From: Zerene cesonia
Taxonomy: Eukaryota > Arthropoda > Insecta > Lepidoptera > Pieridae
Direction: 5' to 3'
Length of the DNA stretch: 64,000 bases
Assembly: GCF_012273895.1 (NCBI RefSeq)
Contig: NC_052103.1
Coordinates: 1,054,001 to 1,118,000, forward strand
Shown here piece by piece: positions 34,501-47,355 of the stretch. Position 1 is the stretch's first letter. Every line of letters starts with the position of its first letter. The position numbers and the translations under genes are program-made. Under the pieces are notes generated by a model. That model was not told where the DNA came from. It was given only the letters and a program-made list of their open reading frames with translations, and made no database searches.

Positions 34501-35884
34501 GCAACGAATTTTGTTGGGTTTTTTTTTATAGATAGATAGTGATTCAAAACGAAGATTTATACGTACAATAACATCTATAATACTATTCCGAATTAACGCG
34601 TGCGAAGCCGCGGGCAAAAGCTATTATAGTAATATGAGTTGCTCTGTGCACCTCAACCTAAATTATTCTGACCTTGATCGTTTGAGCTTCAATTTATTAA
34701 ATAAATAAGTCGTTACCTTAGGTAGGCATTTCTTATTCAACTCAACATTGAACTCTTTATTTCCTTGTTCTGATTGCTTCTATTTTGACAATCAATCTCG
34801 GAAATAAATTCTTCAGAACGCATCACAGTCGGGGAATAGGTAGAAAACGTGTGAAGTACAAACACACAAGTTTCATAGCATCCCCTGTTTGCTGGAGGGT
34901 TGAAATCATAAACCGAGCAAACAACGCCGCAGACATGATATAGTATCAGCAACAAGTCTAGAACTAATTGGAAGATAAATTAGCTTAAAGTCAAAAATAG
35001 ATCGTGTCATTAGAGAGAAAAAACTATACGTAGTGATTCAGAAACACATTTGTTTGCGGCTTCCTCCGCAATGTACTAAGTTGTTATCCAATTAAAGTAT
35101 TAGCGGGATATAGAAACAGTATTAAAGGTGACGTGGGATTTTTTTTTAATTATACGTGTCAAGTGACGTCACGATAGCCTGATTCTTGGAAATCTATTAG
35201 CTGAACGGTTCTAAACGTTTTATGTCGCGGAGTTGGTGTTTTGGACTTTGATCGCGTTGGTTATTCCAAGGGGTGTTGTTTCCGAATTGATTAATAAGAA
35301 TAATTGGGAAAGTAAAAGAATATAGGATGTATTAAGAGAAGATATATCGGCGATACACCACAATATGCACCTTTTAGGTTTTAGGTATTAGGTAATTTAT
35401 TTTTACTATTCAAGAACAATAACTATGTCTTAAATCTTCATGTAAAGTATTAAAGAACAAATTGTTATTATATATTCATCTATAGAATACATAGACCATC
35501 TTGACTAGCTACAGAGATGAACGACATAGCGAGAATAATTTTATAGCAGACAAATAACAAAATAGAAAATAGATGCGCCATTATTGGATTGCTCGACGAT
35601 CCACTACACTTTTCACCCTATTACCGAGATCATTTTCTCATAATAAAAATCACAGTTAGAGCATCCATAAGACACAACGCCAAGCGGGAGTCCAGCGCGA
35701 CTGTCTGAACGGGATTCAGTTGCTCTGCTTTCACTTCTGAATTTTCCGATATATGCTTCCCAAATCAGATGTTTCTTTCAAGATTTCAAGATCCCACATT
35801 CGAAAACAAAAATAAACATAATTAGCTTCCCAAAAATCCCTTACACTCTCCAAGACTGATACTCACACCGGCCGTTTGTTCCAG
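31540..35884 (+). other. Presumed first intron, no exon seen
   Basis: Mostly AT-rich. Visible pieces are a LINE-tail-like repeat at 32682-32835 (AACCGACTTCAAAAAAGGA; shares a CGGTCTAGTCATGACA-type block with 56395), a CTAG-element start at 33331, a tRNA-like TGGTACAATGG at 33538, a CTAG-element at about 34450-34622 ending CGAAGCCGCGGGCAAAAGCT, and a palindromic TGACGTCA at 35164-35171. Confidence 0.35.
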
Positions 35885-36020
35885 GTTCCGTGCAGTGTGT
35901 TACGGTGCAGTGTTGTGTGTGTGTGTGTGAGTATGGCTAGCTAGCGGCGGTATGCGCGCCCGCTAGCCATGCCGGCGGCGGTGTCATGGCGCAGTATTCA
36001 CGGACACAGCCGATGCACAG
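35885..36020 (+). CDS. Candidate first coding exon of an unidentified long-intron gene
   Basis: The acceptor GCCGTTTGTTCCAG precedes a TG-rich then CG-rich exon ending CACAG/GTAATG. Two minimal upstream ORFs occur (ATG GCT AGC TAG at 35934; ATG CGC GCC CGC TAG at 35953). Two ATGs then stay open to the donor: 35969 (MPAAVSWRSIHGHSRCT) and 35986, with context TCATGGC (MAQYSRTQPMH, leaving phase 2). I do not recognise either N-terminus. Combined with the CpG promoter at 31 kb and the gene-poor 28 kb downstream, a developmental regulator with very long introns is possible, but no second coding exon was found within the window. Confidence 0.4.
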
Positions 36021-36849
36021 GTAATGGTGATTTTGTATCTCTAGCTCTAAGCTGTACAGAATATAATAAACTCAAACAATTATTTTTTCAAAGACTTCTT
36101 ATAGAAGCGCTTTTGATTCGTCATAACATAGTGATGACGTCTACGATTTACCATCGGTAGTAGAATCGCAACTCAACGATTGAATGTTTGACCATTCAGT
36201 ACGTTCTAGAACATTCCAAATCTTCCAGAACATGTTGTAAGCACTTAATAAAACTAATGTCAAGTTCATATAGAACTCGTAACATATTTATTTTATGTAC
36301 TTTTAACATAAATTAAGTCATTCGTCGTTTGTCGCCAGCTTGGTGTCAGTAATGACTGAATCGTTTAGGTTATTTGATGACTTCTTTATGCACGGAATTT
36401 TAGTATTGCACTTTTTCGTTAGATTTCTAATGAAATTACGGTTATATTTGAACTAACATGCAAGTGCAGAAATTTGCCGGTGTACAAACATTATGACCTC
36501 ATAGTATTTAATAATAAAATAGGTGCGCCGGCGTCGCGTGGGTAGCTGGCGATTTATCTCTGTAATAGATTATGTATTTCTTTATTATTATCATTATATT
36601 AAAACGACCATGAATTCTTAGGAATAACAACCTACGTGGAGTTGTGTGAGCGTATTATATTTTAAATACAGACGAAAGTGTCAATCAACTCGTATTTTTG
36701 TTATTGGTGGTTATTGTCTTTTCTAAACACTTTTTTTTTCTAATGCAATGAATGGTACGGCAGCCTCTTGGACTACAGGATGTTAGTGAAGTTAAATTGT
36801 AGAATATCTACTATATGGTCGTAATTCGTACGAATATACGATAATCCTA
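36021..36849. other. Non-coding stretch
   Basis: AT-rich, with one CG patch (GTGCGCCGGCGTCGCGTGGG at about 36523). I see no exon. Confidence 0.4.
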
Positions 36850-37080
36850 TCCTACTAATATTATAAAACGATATATCCTATCCTACTAATATTATAAATG
36901 CGAAAATTTGTGAGGATGGATGTATGTTTGTTACGCTTTCACGCAAAACCTTCTGGACTGATTGCAATGAAATTTGGTACGTAGATAGCTGAACAACTAA
37001 AATAACACATGGGGAACTTGTTATCCCGATATTCCTACGATATACTGACTTACGCGGGTGAAACCGCGGGGCGCAGCTAG
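36850..37080 (+). mobile_element. Helitron-like element HLE-A with duplicated head
   Basis: A complete copy is at 36881-37080 (TCCTACTAATATTATAAATG to GGGCGCAGCTAG before T). A second 5' terminus (TCCTACTAATATTATAAAA) starts 31 bp upstream at 36850, so either two insertions or a re-replicated 5' end. Confidence 0.7.
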
Positions 37081-37305
37081 TGTACTATATTTCGTAGGTC
37101 TTATGTTGTAACGATATATGTATAACTTAGTATTCAGGTAATTTTTTTATTCATTCTATTCCTACCTCAGCATATAGTATTGTATTTCTCGCGTCTATAA
37201 AGGATCGGATTTGTAAAAGCTACAATTAATTATTTAATACCATAAAACATAAAAAAGAACCACATCATTCTTCAATTTCACATTTTTGCGTTTCTAACAG
37301 TTACC

Positions 37306-37385
37306 TGAGTCACCGTATGACACGCGAGCGTGTCACTCATTACAAAGTAACCCCAATGAAGTCACGGCGTGCTGCGTGACCTTGA
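37306..37385. promoter_or_regulatory. Cluster of transcription-factor-like sites
   Basis: AP-1-like TGAGTCA (37306-37312), the palindrome TGACACGC-GA-GCGTGTCA (37318-37335) and TGACCTTGA (37377-37385), which reads TCAAGGTCA on the other strand, the classic FTZ-F1/ERR monomer site. No transposon is recognised here. It may be an intronic enhancer. Confidence 0.35.
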
Positions 37386-37616
37386 CGTGTTTCGATAAGT
37401 TGCAGAAACGTGCGGTCGTCGCTCTTTTTATCTTTGTTTCGTAAATAATCCTTTTATGGCACAATAGTCTCGTTGTTGCTGGTGGTGACATTCGATAACC
37501 TGTAATATATTCGTTTTATTGTGTACACGAAATAATGTAGAATCTTACATCATTATCAGCAACTACGCTGCTGTGGCAAGGAGTTTTTTGTATTTTAGCA
37601 GTGACCGAATTACAAA

Positions 37617-37790
37617 CTAGCTGCGCCCCGCGTTTTTACCCACGTAGTATCTGATGTTGTATGGCATAAAACTTTCCTCAATAAATGGGCTATCTAACAC
37701 TGAAATAATTTTTCAAATCGGACCAGTAGTTCCTGAGATAGGCGCGTTTAGCTTAACGAACAAACAAATTCTTCTTCTGCTTGCTTTTAC
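37617..37790 (-). mobile_element. Helitron-like element HLE-C
   Basis: CTAGCTGCGCCCCGCGTTTT at the end, internal TTTTTCAAATCGGACCAGTA shared with 23024. Confidence 0.55.
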
Positions 37791-40780
37791 CTTAATTTTT
37801 GATCTTTATTGAATATTTATTATTTTAAGAATATTAAGAAAGTAATATAAACAAAATAGGTAGGTCGAATTAATTAGACATAGTGATAGGAGGTTAATAA
37901 GGTCACTAACCTAACTTATGAAAACCTAATGGCTTAAATCGATTATTGCTTCATTGCCCTTAAAATTTCAGTAAATTGCTTCGAAATTGACCTATTTGTG
38001 CGTCCTGTTACCAATTTGTAACTTATTTGGAAGCGACATCGTTTGCAATAATAATTTTCATACGAACTCTCTTCCAATATTCTTACATTTTCTATATGAT
38101 TATTGTTTCATTCGATTTTCAAACTTTTCTGCCTTTGTCACCGCGTAACTTTTTACTGGGTGAATCGATTGTAATGATTCTTTTTTTATTTAAAAACTGG
38201 TGCCCACCATGCGGTCCTGACAATTTAAAAACGGATTGGACTTTTATTAAAAATAATTATCATCATACATGTTATCCATGCTGAGAAATCTTTTCCAACA
38301 TACACTGCAATAAGATAGCTGTTCGTCGAGCCTGGCCCAGTTTGGGCCACGCGTCAGCAACGCCACGTCACGTGACCCCGTGCACCGAAACGTGACATAT
38401 TAAACTGTTTATCTTAATTAAATTTCCATGCGAACAGATTGTGGTAACTATGTAACATACACAAGAGTTGGTCGAGTAGCGTGGGTAGTTGTGATTAGAT
38501 TGTTCTGGCTAATTAAGACTCTAACTTTGCTTATATTATTCGTCTAGTATAGGTACATGTCAATCGCCGTTATTGTCTGCTAGCTGCGTGGCGCGGTTTC
38601 TCCCGCGGACGAACCCACGGGCGGTAGGTAGTATTTTTATAGATTATGTCTTTTTTTAATGTAAGACTCTGTATTATTGTAAAGTTTCATTAAAATCTAT
38701 TGAGTAGTTTTAAAAAAGTAGTAAATATTTAACCGTTTACAAAATTAGTAGAGTTGTCTTATACCATAGCATTTACAGTTTAATATCTGGGATTGTACTT
38801 AATAGAAATAAATGAAAGATTTTTATCTAATTGTAACTTATAGCGAAATTGATCAGTGAAACATAATCTGCCACGTGTCCCACAAATGTTATTTATGTTA
38901 GGTTTTATATTTATCAACTTCTTATACGTCGAAAGTTTATTTGTATTTGCCACGCGATAGAAAAAATGTTTGAACGAATTTGGTACGAGGCATGTTTAGG
39001 TATAGAACGACAAAGGCCTGAAGCCTGACACGAGAGAAACTTCATAAAACATTATACCATTTTAAAATATTAATGAAATACATTGAATATCATATAATTT
39101 ATCAATAGATTTTAGATGAAATTGACCCAGAGCGTGTTCTGGTTAAACGCAGGATGCGACGTCAGAACATGGGGACGGGTAGCGTAAGTGTGGCGAATCA
39201 AACGATCACAAGATTCTGAGGGGCACGTCTGGTCTCCTTCAAACACCCTTGCACCGTAGGTGCAGTGACCACCTGCCTGATGACAAAGATCTAATTTCAT
39301 TCGCAACGATCTTTAACTACGATAATGAATTTGCTTAGCTTAATTATTCCGTAGCTATTGAGAAAATAGGGACAGATGGAAAGGGAATATTTCATTGGAA
39401 ATTCATGTATCAAAAAAATAAGGCACCAAAAGCCGCAGCATTGTTACTGTATCGTTTTATTAATGTTTTAGAATATGTATGACGTGTCTGAAGCGGCTTC
39501 AATTTCAATCAGTAGACAAATAATCTAAAAAAATAATTATGCTGTAATAATGTTTGTATAATTTCCATTGAAGGATTTCCCGAAGTAATCTCACGCAATA
39601 TCGGTTCAATAAAACGCAGGTCATAATAATTAATCGCTCGCATCGGCTTGACAAAAAGTCGTAATAAATTAATCAAATATACTTATGGGGTAAATATACT
39701 TTCGTAGATATACATAACGTACGCTATATTTAGCGATATTTAGTGCGCTAAGTGTATACAACGATACATTATCGAATAATTTAATTTATTATTTTTATTG
39801 GTCTCCTTTATTATATTTTATTTGAAAATAATGAATATTAGAAATTTACAATTACACAATACTCGTGGCCTTGTACAACAGGCGTGTGTTTAAATTGAAT
39901 TTTAAACTGTATACCTATACTACTAGTATTATTATGTCTATCTGAGGCACTAAATTTAATATGTTGTGGGACACCAATTATTTAGTATTGTTTATATACT
40001 TATGTCAATAATAAATTGTAATAATAAATAAACACTATTCTTTATATACTATTATTATTTATTATTATTACATTACGAACATAGGAGAGCTTACTGTGGC
40101 TCTTGTGCCGACGTCCGTACCAAATTCGGTTCAGCTTTTTATAAGCAACATATAGAATGAAAGGTCTTATATTCATACATGTCGATGACGTAGCAGCTAT
40201 GCCATACAAGGGTCGTGTATCAAGGTTTGCTTCCCAATTAAAAAGTGGCCGAAATAAACAATTCCTTTTATATTGAACTCGGTCACAATTAACTGTTCAA
40301 TATGGTTGATACTTTGTCAGTTTATTGGTTATGTGCCCATTGTGGAAACTAGTTTAAATATATATCGTTACTGGTTCAAGTTTTAATTATTTGTTTATTC
40401 AAATAATATTTTACGTTAAAATTAATTCATATTTTTTTATAAAAGCAACTCAATCACCATGTATTTATAAAATCCAAAAATCCCCTGAAAGCATTCAAAG
40501 CAAATATCGAAAATAGTAAAACAATCACATTTTTAAATACTAATTTATATTTGTCTATTTTTCCTCTATGTGTAACTTCACGTGGTGTACAATAGTAAGT
40601 GGCTTCTAAAAATACCCTGTTGATTACAAATCGTAATTTGGTATTCATTGGAGGAAATATTTTTGCTACAATAAACTGTATACTGGACACGGGCATTTAC
40701 CTGTATGTGGTGATATTATAAATTGACTCATAATCATTCATTTCAAATGACACAGTGAATTACAATTTATATATTTACAA
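37791..40780. other. Non-coding stretch with a CG-rich patch
   Basis: At 38320-38400 there is GCCACGCGTCAGCAACGCCA followed by the E-box palindrome GTCACGTGAC (38367-38376). A CTAG-element fragment starts near 38582 (CTAGCTGCGTGGCGCGGTTT). No exon is seen. Confidence 0.35.
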
Positions 40781-41060
40781 GCAGTGGTGGCTCAGTGGTG
40801 AGGACCGCGGACTTTAAATCTATAAGTCGGTGCTTCGAGACCAGGCAAGCGTGCAGGAATAAATTGTTTTTTCAATTTATCTGCGCATGTGCATAACATC
40901 ACCACTGCTTAAAATGGTGAATGAAAACGTCTTGAGGAAACCGGCATGTCCGACAATGAAAAGTTCAACAACAGGTGACATCTGCCAGCCCTCACTTGAC
41001 CAGCGTGGTGGGCTATGGCCTGAACCCTCACAAGAGGCCCGTATCCAGTGTCTTTATGAT
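40781..41060 (+). mobile_element. tRNA-derived SINE, diverged
   Basis: Box A TGGCTCAGTGGTGAG is at 40788-40802. The box B region reads GCTTCGAGACC. The body matches the 18211 copy, and the TGATGA tail is degraded. Confidence 0.7.
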
Positions 41061-41061
41061 G

Positions 41062-41215
41062 ACAGTCAAGGTACCTGACGATAATGGTGATTGAGGGTCA
41101 TAGGGCACAAAAGGCGTAACGGAAAGTATGATCAAAAATCAAACGGACCGAATGACCCAATTCGTGCCGAAGCGTACTCGACTCCCACATTGAAACGTTT
41201 TGTCACTACCACTGT
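41062..41215 (-). repeat. REP-2 fragment
   Basis: The reverse complement has GGGAGTCGAGTACGCTTCGG and CACGAATTGGGTCATTCGG at one end. Confidence 0.5.
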
Positions 41216-42960
41216 CATTCAGGTTCAGGCATTATAACGATTATTTATTAAGGAAGGAACAATGGCTTCGACAACGCCTCTGAAGTATCAACACCAGGAA
41301 TCTACTATGAATCTGACTTTAGGTATTAATTTCCGAGCCAAACAACAAACAAAATAAAAACTTACATTTTATGACCTCTTTTAAAACGCACCTGCCTCGA
41401 CTTGTACATTCTAATAAGTAGTCATAAAACCTGACCTTGGCGGCGAACAAAATGCGTACAGCAGAAATAAACCAGGTAATTTAGTGCCCCCAGACGTATG
41501 CCTATTCCCAGATTCCTATCATGATCTGTTCACTGCAAGAATAGATTGCTGAGGGCTTGTTATTTCTAGATAGTTTATAAAAATATTAAACTGTTACAAA
41601 ATCTCTAACGTCATACTCGTCATAGAAACGAGATGTGTCTCATGATTTTTGTAACCTGCGGCCTCACTGGCATGCTACCCGGGTAAAAACCAACCTGTGT
41701 GTTAATCCAGACTATAATCTATCTCTGTGCCAATTTTTATATAGATACATTAAACTGTTGTCTGGGAAAGAGTAACAAATATTCATCCATCCATACTAAT
41801 TGTTATTAGATATATAGACTTATAAGTAGGATTACTTCGTTTTGTTATGTCCGCCAGCTAAAGTCGTCTATAAAGATTTGTAAAATTTCCTTAAATGTTT
41901 TCTTTTTCATTTTAAGTTAATTTGGGTAACAATATTATCGTTTTTTGTCCAACAGCTAAGGAAACTGGTCACAGCTTCTAATAATAACAATATCACAAAC
42001 TCCTACATTGTATAATTCCGTTACAAAGTTGAATTTTAACCAGCTCGAACTAGTTTTAACTGGTCTAGACGGGTCAAAGTATTCCTGGAATTGGACCGCA
42101 CCAAATCGATTGTCTCTAGAATAGCTGATGCACTAATAGCGGCTGGATGTTATTGTTGGTTATAGGGAAACCTCATTTCAATAGATTAATCGAGCTGGAT
42201 GCATGGGTGACAATTGACACTGTCCATTGCTCTTTTGAACGGTAGATGACGATGCTATTGTGAAGATAACATTCAATGGATATAAAATTGATGTAAGTTT
42301 TATATGCTTGTTATCTGTTCGGTACAGTGACTTCGAATATTTTTTCATATTCAACGTAATAGCTACATGCAATTTACATGATTCAATACTGTTTCTCGCT
42401 TCCACTTCTAAAATCCAGCAAATATGGTTAGTTTAATTGATATAATATTACTACTTATATAGCTTTGTTATAGTATAGCTTTGTATTCCGACAAACTTGT
42501 GTGCATTGATTTGAAGAACGGTTATTTGTTTATTTATTTATTTATGCTTTGTTGTTTTGAAATAATTACAAATTGAGACTAAACCTAGGGAACATTATCA
42601 CAAATGGTGGTCTTATCGCTAAATAGCGATTTCTTCCAGACAACCTGTTAGTAGCAAATACTTCATGAAAAACGCAATTTAACATAATTTAACGTAATTG
42701 CTATGTCCATTAAACCATGACACGCTTGCTAGGACACGTAATAATATAAATAACGAGTAGAACGCATTAAGGTTTAGGATGTCTAAACCCACGAACTTGA
42801 TAACGAGGCAAGTCCAATCGGCACTTACGTAATGATTGTATTCACGCCTACACATCAATTGTATAACAAAGGGAACGAACTAAATATATCAACATCAAGC
42901 AACCTACATACGTACACCTATCCGTGAGTCGCGATACAGCTGATCACGAAACTGTATCAC
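41216..42960. other. Non-coding stretch
   Basis: AT-rich with scattered short repeats. I see nothing that I can call a gene or an element. Confidence 0.4.
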
Positions 42961-42967
42961 GCGAGAC

Positions 42968-43041
42968 GGCGCGCGACGTTGCCGCCCTGCCCTCGCGTAC
43001 ACGGCGCGCTGTTGCCGCGCCGTCTTTACTCTTGACTTGTT
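42968..43041 (+). promoter_or_regulatory. CpG motif island, copy 3
   Basis: The exact 11-mer GCGACGTTGCC is at 42973-42983 and a second half-site GTTGCCGCGCC at 43011-43021, 33 bp apart. CTTGACTTGTT follows at about 43031. The same trailing sequence follows the motif pair at 51300. Confidence 0.5.
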
Positions 43042-43564
43042 TGCGGTGCGAAATGCGAATGGAAGCAACGAGTGGCGCTAACTTTTTTTTTTTCGTTCGA
43101 ATTTGTTCATAATAACATATTGCTTTCGTACTGATGAGGTTCTATTTAAGTGGTTTTTAAAATTCGAACGCTGCGTAGATTTTTTTTATTTATTATTTAT
43201 TGTGCATATTTCATTTTGTAATAATGGTAACTAACAATAGCACTGTTAGAGATTTTATGGGCGCCAAAATTATGAAATTACGCCTTTATTACAATTATGA
43301 AATACATCTATATTACTTATTACATAGTTCTACATAGTTCATGCACATGTACACAGATATTACATAATATTATATTCCTTTTTACCGGTGAGGTTTTGGT
43401 GTCTTGTATCGTATCACGTAGGCATATAACAGATAGCAGTAGGTAGGTATAACTCGCAACTTTTAAAAGAAAGTACTTGAATGCAGGGGGCGTTATTCAC
43501 CAATAACGGCCGTATCGAAATTGGCCGAAACGTGTCTTCGTTAAGCCTCAATAACGGTATCTAG

Positions 43565-43618
43565 CCAATTAAATATGGCGAAACGGGTTTCCGTAATTTT
43601 GATTTGCCATTTAATTGG
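43565..43618. repeat. Imperfect inverted repeat
   Basis: CCAATTAAATATGGC (43565-43579) and GCCATTTAATTGG (43606-43618) are inverted with a two-base bulge. The surrounding sequence (CGTTATTCACCAATAACGG and TTGGCCGAAACG at about 43489-43532) looks like a degraded transposon. Confidence 0.6.
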
Positions 43619-44395
43619 CGGTTTCGGTGTAAATATGCGAGCTTTGGCCGATTCTGCGTTTTACTGTACCTTGTGGTGAATTCTGTGAAGTGTGGAAGTT
43701 TTTTTTTAAACCTTTTAACTGTTATTTTCCCTTTATCCTCCATTGTGTATATAGAACCCTTACCTTGTTGGATTTTACCTGTTCGCGGACAATGCTCGAC
43801 AGGTCAACTATGTCGCCATTTTATTTTATACTTGTGAAGATTTAAATTTATTTTAGGAAGTATTGCCATGTCAATCAAATGTTAATCGTGGTTAAGATTA
43901 ATTTATTATTAATTTGAGTAGGTTACGTAGTTACGTAGTTTCTTTCGGTGGTAAGACAAACTTTTAAATTTCGTCTTTTTAGACTTCGATCGTGATAGAG
44001 TGTCATAATAACAGCTTACGTCATTCTACTATTAAATTGTTATGCTTTAATCGCTTTAATAAAATTAATTGTTATTATATAATGAGACTAACATATGACA
44101 ACTTTGTATTTATGTTTTGATGTGGTGTGTTTTAAAGTATGATCTTACAAATTATTGAATTATTATTACTCACAAAAAACTCAACCGCCTTCAAGATGTA
44201 AGCGCTATAAGCGTTATCAAAATCGGTTCATCCAGTCGAAAATTGAGAAAAATACAGTCGAACCTCCTCCTTTTGTTGAGTTCGGTTGAAAACAAATGAA
44301 CATTTTTTTGCTGCCATATGAAAATTTACATTAAATAAGAAGTACATATTCTACATCACCATAATACAGCCTGTGTGAACTATGCACACTCTTTC

Positions 44396-44525
44396 TTATA
44401 TTATAATTAACGTCTAAACCACTGAATCGATTTTGATGAAATTTGGTTTAAAGATAATGAGAGACCCGAGACAGGACATAGCATAGGTTTTATAGTAGAA
44501 ATCCCACGGTAACGGTTACTGCTAG
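44396..44525 (+). mobile_element. Diverged Helitron-like element HLE-H
   Basis: TCTAAACCACTGAATCGATT inside and GGTTACTGCTAG before T at the end. Confidence 0.4.
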
Positions 44526-44922
44526 TTTAATGTGGACTACGTAGAAAAAGCAGGGGCGGAAAAGTAGTAGTTTTACTTGGACTACGCAGGAGAGACGGGG
44601 CGGAACAGTAATGCTTTTATGTATACATGTGTTCCTGTTTCAAATCTCAAACTATCTGTATCAAATTTCATACAAATCGGTTCACTGGTTCAGACGTGTA
44701 GTAGAGACAGATAGACATATAGATTAAAGCATCTATAATAATAATCGTAAATAATTCCCACAAATAATACAACGATTGTCTTATCTACGATGATGATGTA
44801 ACCTCTATGAACACGCGAAAGCATTCATAACTTAATTGAGGCACCTCCGACCCTATATTTAGTGATCGCGTTTACGTTTCATAAACAACTTTTTCTCGGC
44901 TCGAATGATAACCTGTATCGAT

Positions 44923-44963
44923 CCGCGCGTTGCCGTCCCGCTGCGCGAGGTTGCCGCGCCGCA
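44923..44963 (+). promoter_or_regulatory. CpG motif island with two half-sites
   Basis: GCGCGTTGCCGTCCCG (GTTGCC at 44929) and GCGAGGTTGCCGCGCCGCA (GTTGCC at 44950), 21 bp apart. Neither has the exact 11-mer, but both share the GTTGCCG core and CG context. Confidence 0.4.
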
Positions 44964-45138
44964 CGCACCATCCTATTATTTATAAGGCGGCCTGCGGCTG
45001 GTTTTACGTTTGAATATCGAACATATTTTAACATCGCCTAGGATTTTTTGAATAAAGTAACATGGATTAATATGCGGAGGAATGAAGTTTGAAAATTGAA
45101 TTAATGCTACAATTATATTGTGATTATTTTATCGTTAA

Positions 45139-45440
45139 CTAGCTTTTGCCCGCGGCTTCGCACGCGTTCGGAGTAGTTTTATAGATGTTATTATATATGT
45201 AAACCTTCCTCTTGAATCACTAAGTTAAAAAAACTCATCAAAATTTCTTGCTTAATTATAAAGATTTAAGCATACATAGGGGCTTAGCGACAGAGAAAGC
45301 GACTATGTTTTATCGATATAATTATTTTTATCTATAACTCAGGTTTCCAACGATATTTGTACAAAATTTTATCCAAATTCTAATCTAGTCTAGTTCCTGA
45401 GATTATCGCGTTCAAGCTAACAAACTCTTATATAATAGTG
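45139..45440 (-). mobile_element. Helitron-like element, CTAGCTTTTGCCCGCGG family
   Basis: CTAGCTTTTGCCCGCGGCTT to about 45440. A reverse copy is at 34450-34622 and a fragment at 19115-19152. Confidence 0.45.
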
Positions 45441-45989
45441 TAGATAATGTTAATAAATGTATTTTTTAATAATTATAATCTTGTCGAAAATATCCGCATT
45501 AAATATTTTATACAATGTTTTGAGATTATGTTGATTTCTTTTTAAATTATATATTTAGACGTTAAAATGATACAGATTTGAAGTAAGAAATAGATATGAT
45601 ATATAATGAATATTGAATATTATATTTAATTAGTATCTAAATTTCCAACCATTACCGGATACTGTTTATTTTTAAACGAATACTTAATAGATAACTAAAT
45701 TAAATAATAATGTTTGTTTCCTTATCTTATCGTTGCATTACGAATTAACATACCATTAAAAGAATTCGTGATAAATGCTATATTGTGGTCTCTGAGCCAT
45801 TGTTTTGTTATTAACTGTTGGGCCCACGGCTGGGCCTAGGTTTCATGTCTTGTTGTATTTAGCAAGTACATATATTTGTAAGTATGTAGCAAGCTGGTGA
45901 CAGACGCTGTCCTGCCCTCGTGCGGGCTTTCAAATGTGTATATGAAATAGCCTTGATATTTTTTGGGTCAAAGGATAATATGCTACCAT

Positions 45990-46265
45990 TTTATTAATAT
46001 GTACTTCTCTGTCCGTATGTCTGTGTATCTGTCCTTCTATCTGTTTGTCACCAGGCTGTATCTCTTGAACGGTGATTGTTAGAAAATTTCAGAGACGATG
46101 TATATCTGTTGCCGCCATAACAAGTAAAAAAATCGAGGTTAAGCAACGATTGGTGCGATCATCAATTGGATGGATGACCATTTTTGGCAGTTGCTTTTCA
46201 TCTTATTAGTAGTAATGTACGGAACCCTTGGTGTCACGAGTCCGACTCGCATTTTTTCTATTTTC
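45990..46265 (+). repeat. Degraded LINE 3' tail
   Basis: GTACGGAACCCTTGGTGTCA followed by CGAGTCCGACTCGCA and a T-rich tract is a 3'-end sequence common among lepidopteran non-LTR elements. GTATCTCTTGAACGGTGATTG lies upstream. No protein coding remains. Confidence 0.45.
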
Positions 46266-47355
46266 AGTGAAAGTTTCTCTGTTCTCTTTCATAAGTTCCT
46301 TCTACTGATAAGCTATCTTATAAACTTATATCGAATTAAAACATTGCTCCAGATAAAGCGTTGAACTAGTTCGATAAATTCGGTTTATCCGTCGCGACTG
46401 CAAGCGAGGCGGTCGTGGCTGTATCAGAGGAGAATTAACTATTTATGGTGATCGTTCCATCAATCACTGTGCTGGATGATGGATGGATGCTGTGGCCGAC
46501 GTTCAGCGATCAAGCGATCGACTATAATAACTGTAATGTCTTGTACTTAGATGCTATACTAATGATATGTACTAAAACTTAAGTTGTTTGAACGCGCTTA
46601 TCTCAGAAACTACTGAACACATTTCATATGGAATAATACGCCATTAACTAAGAACTCACATCTACTTCAACGTAAGAAAATAAATCAAAATCGGTTTATC
46701 CGTTTGGTACCTATAATTGCACAGACGGACAAAAACCTAAAATTGAAATAAACAGACATGTCAATTTTATAACACCCCTTCGATTTTGCGTCAGGGGTAA
46801 CAAGCAATGAATTCGTTGAAGATACATACCCGCATATATATATAACGCTATCCAAAATCCTCACACATCCCAACATCCCAGGATATTCATCACGAAAGTT
46901 CCAAGCTGCTTTGTGAAAATTCAAACTTGAAACTTCCAATATCTTGCTGTCGCACCCTTTTTACTGCCGGCAGTTTCATTTTATGGTCACGAACACTCCA
47001 ATTTACCATTTCAGCACGGAATGGACTTCTCTCAAACCCAGTTTTTTATATAATTAAAAGTTTATGTTGCTTGCTTTAATGAACTTACGGTTTCCCGGCG
47101 AATCGAATTTTTACGTAATGTTGTAGTATAAAGTTTGAAGGTCGATTTTATCTTGATGAAATTATGGTTACGTACACATTTTGTGTGAATTGTTTATGTC
47201 GTAAACTAATGTAATATAGAGTAAAGATTTGTTTGTGTTTGTAGCGTTTTCACACAAAAACTACTGCACCTATTTCAAAAATTCTTTCTCCATTAGAAAG
47301 CTGTATTTTGACTGAGTGACATAGGCAGTATACATTGTATGTATTATCACTATAA

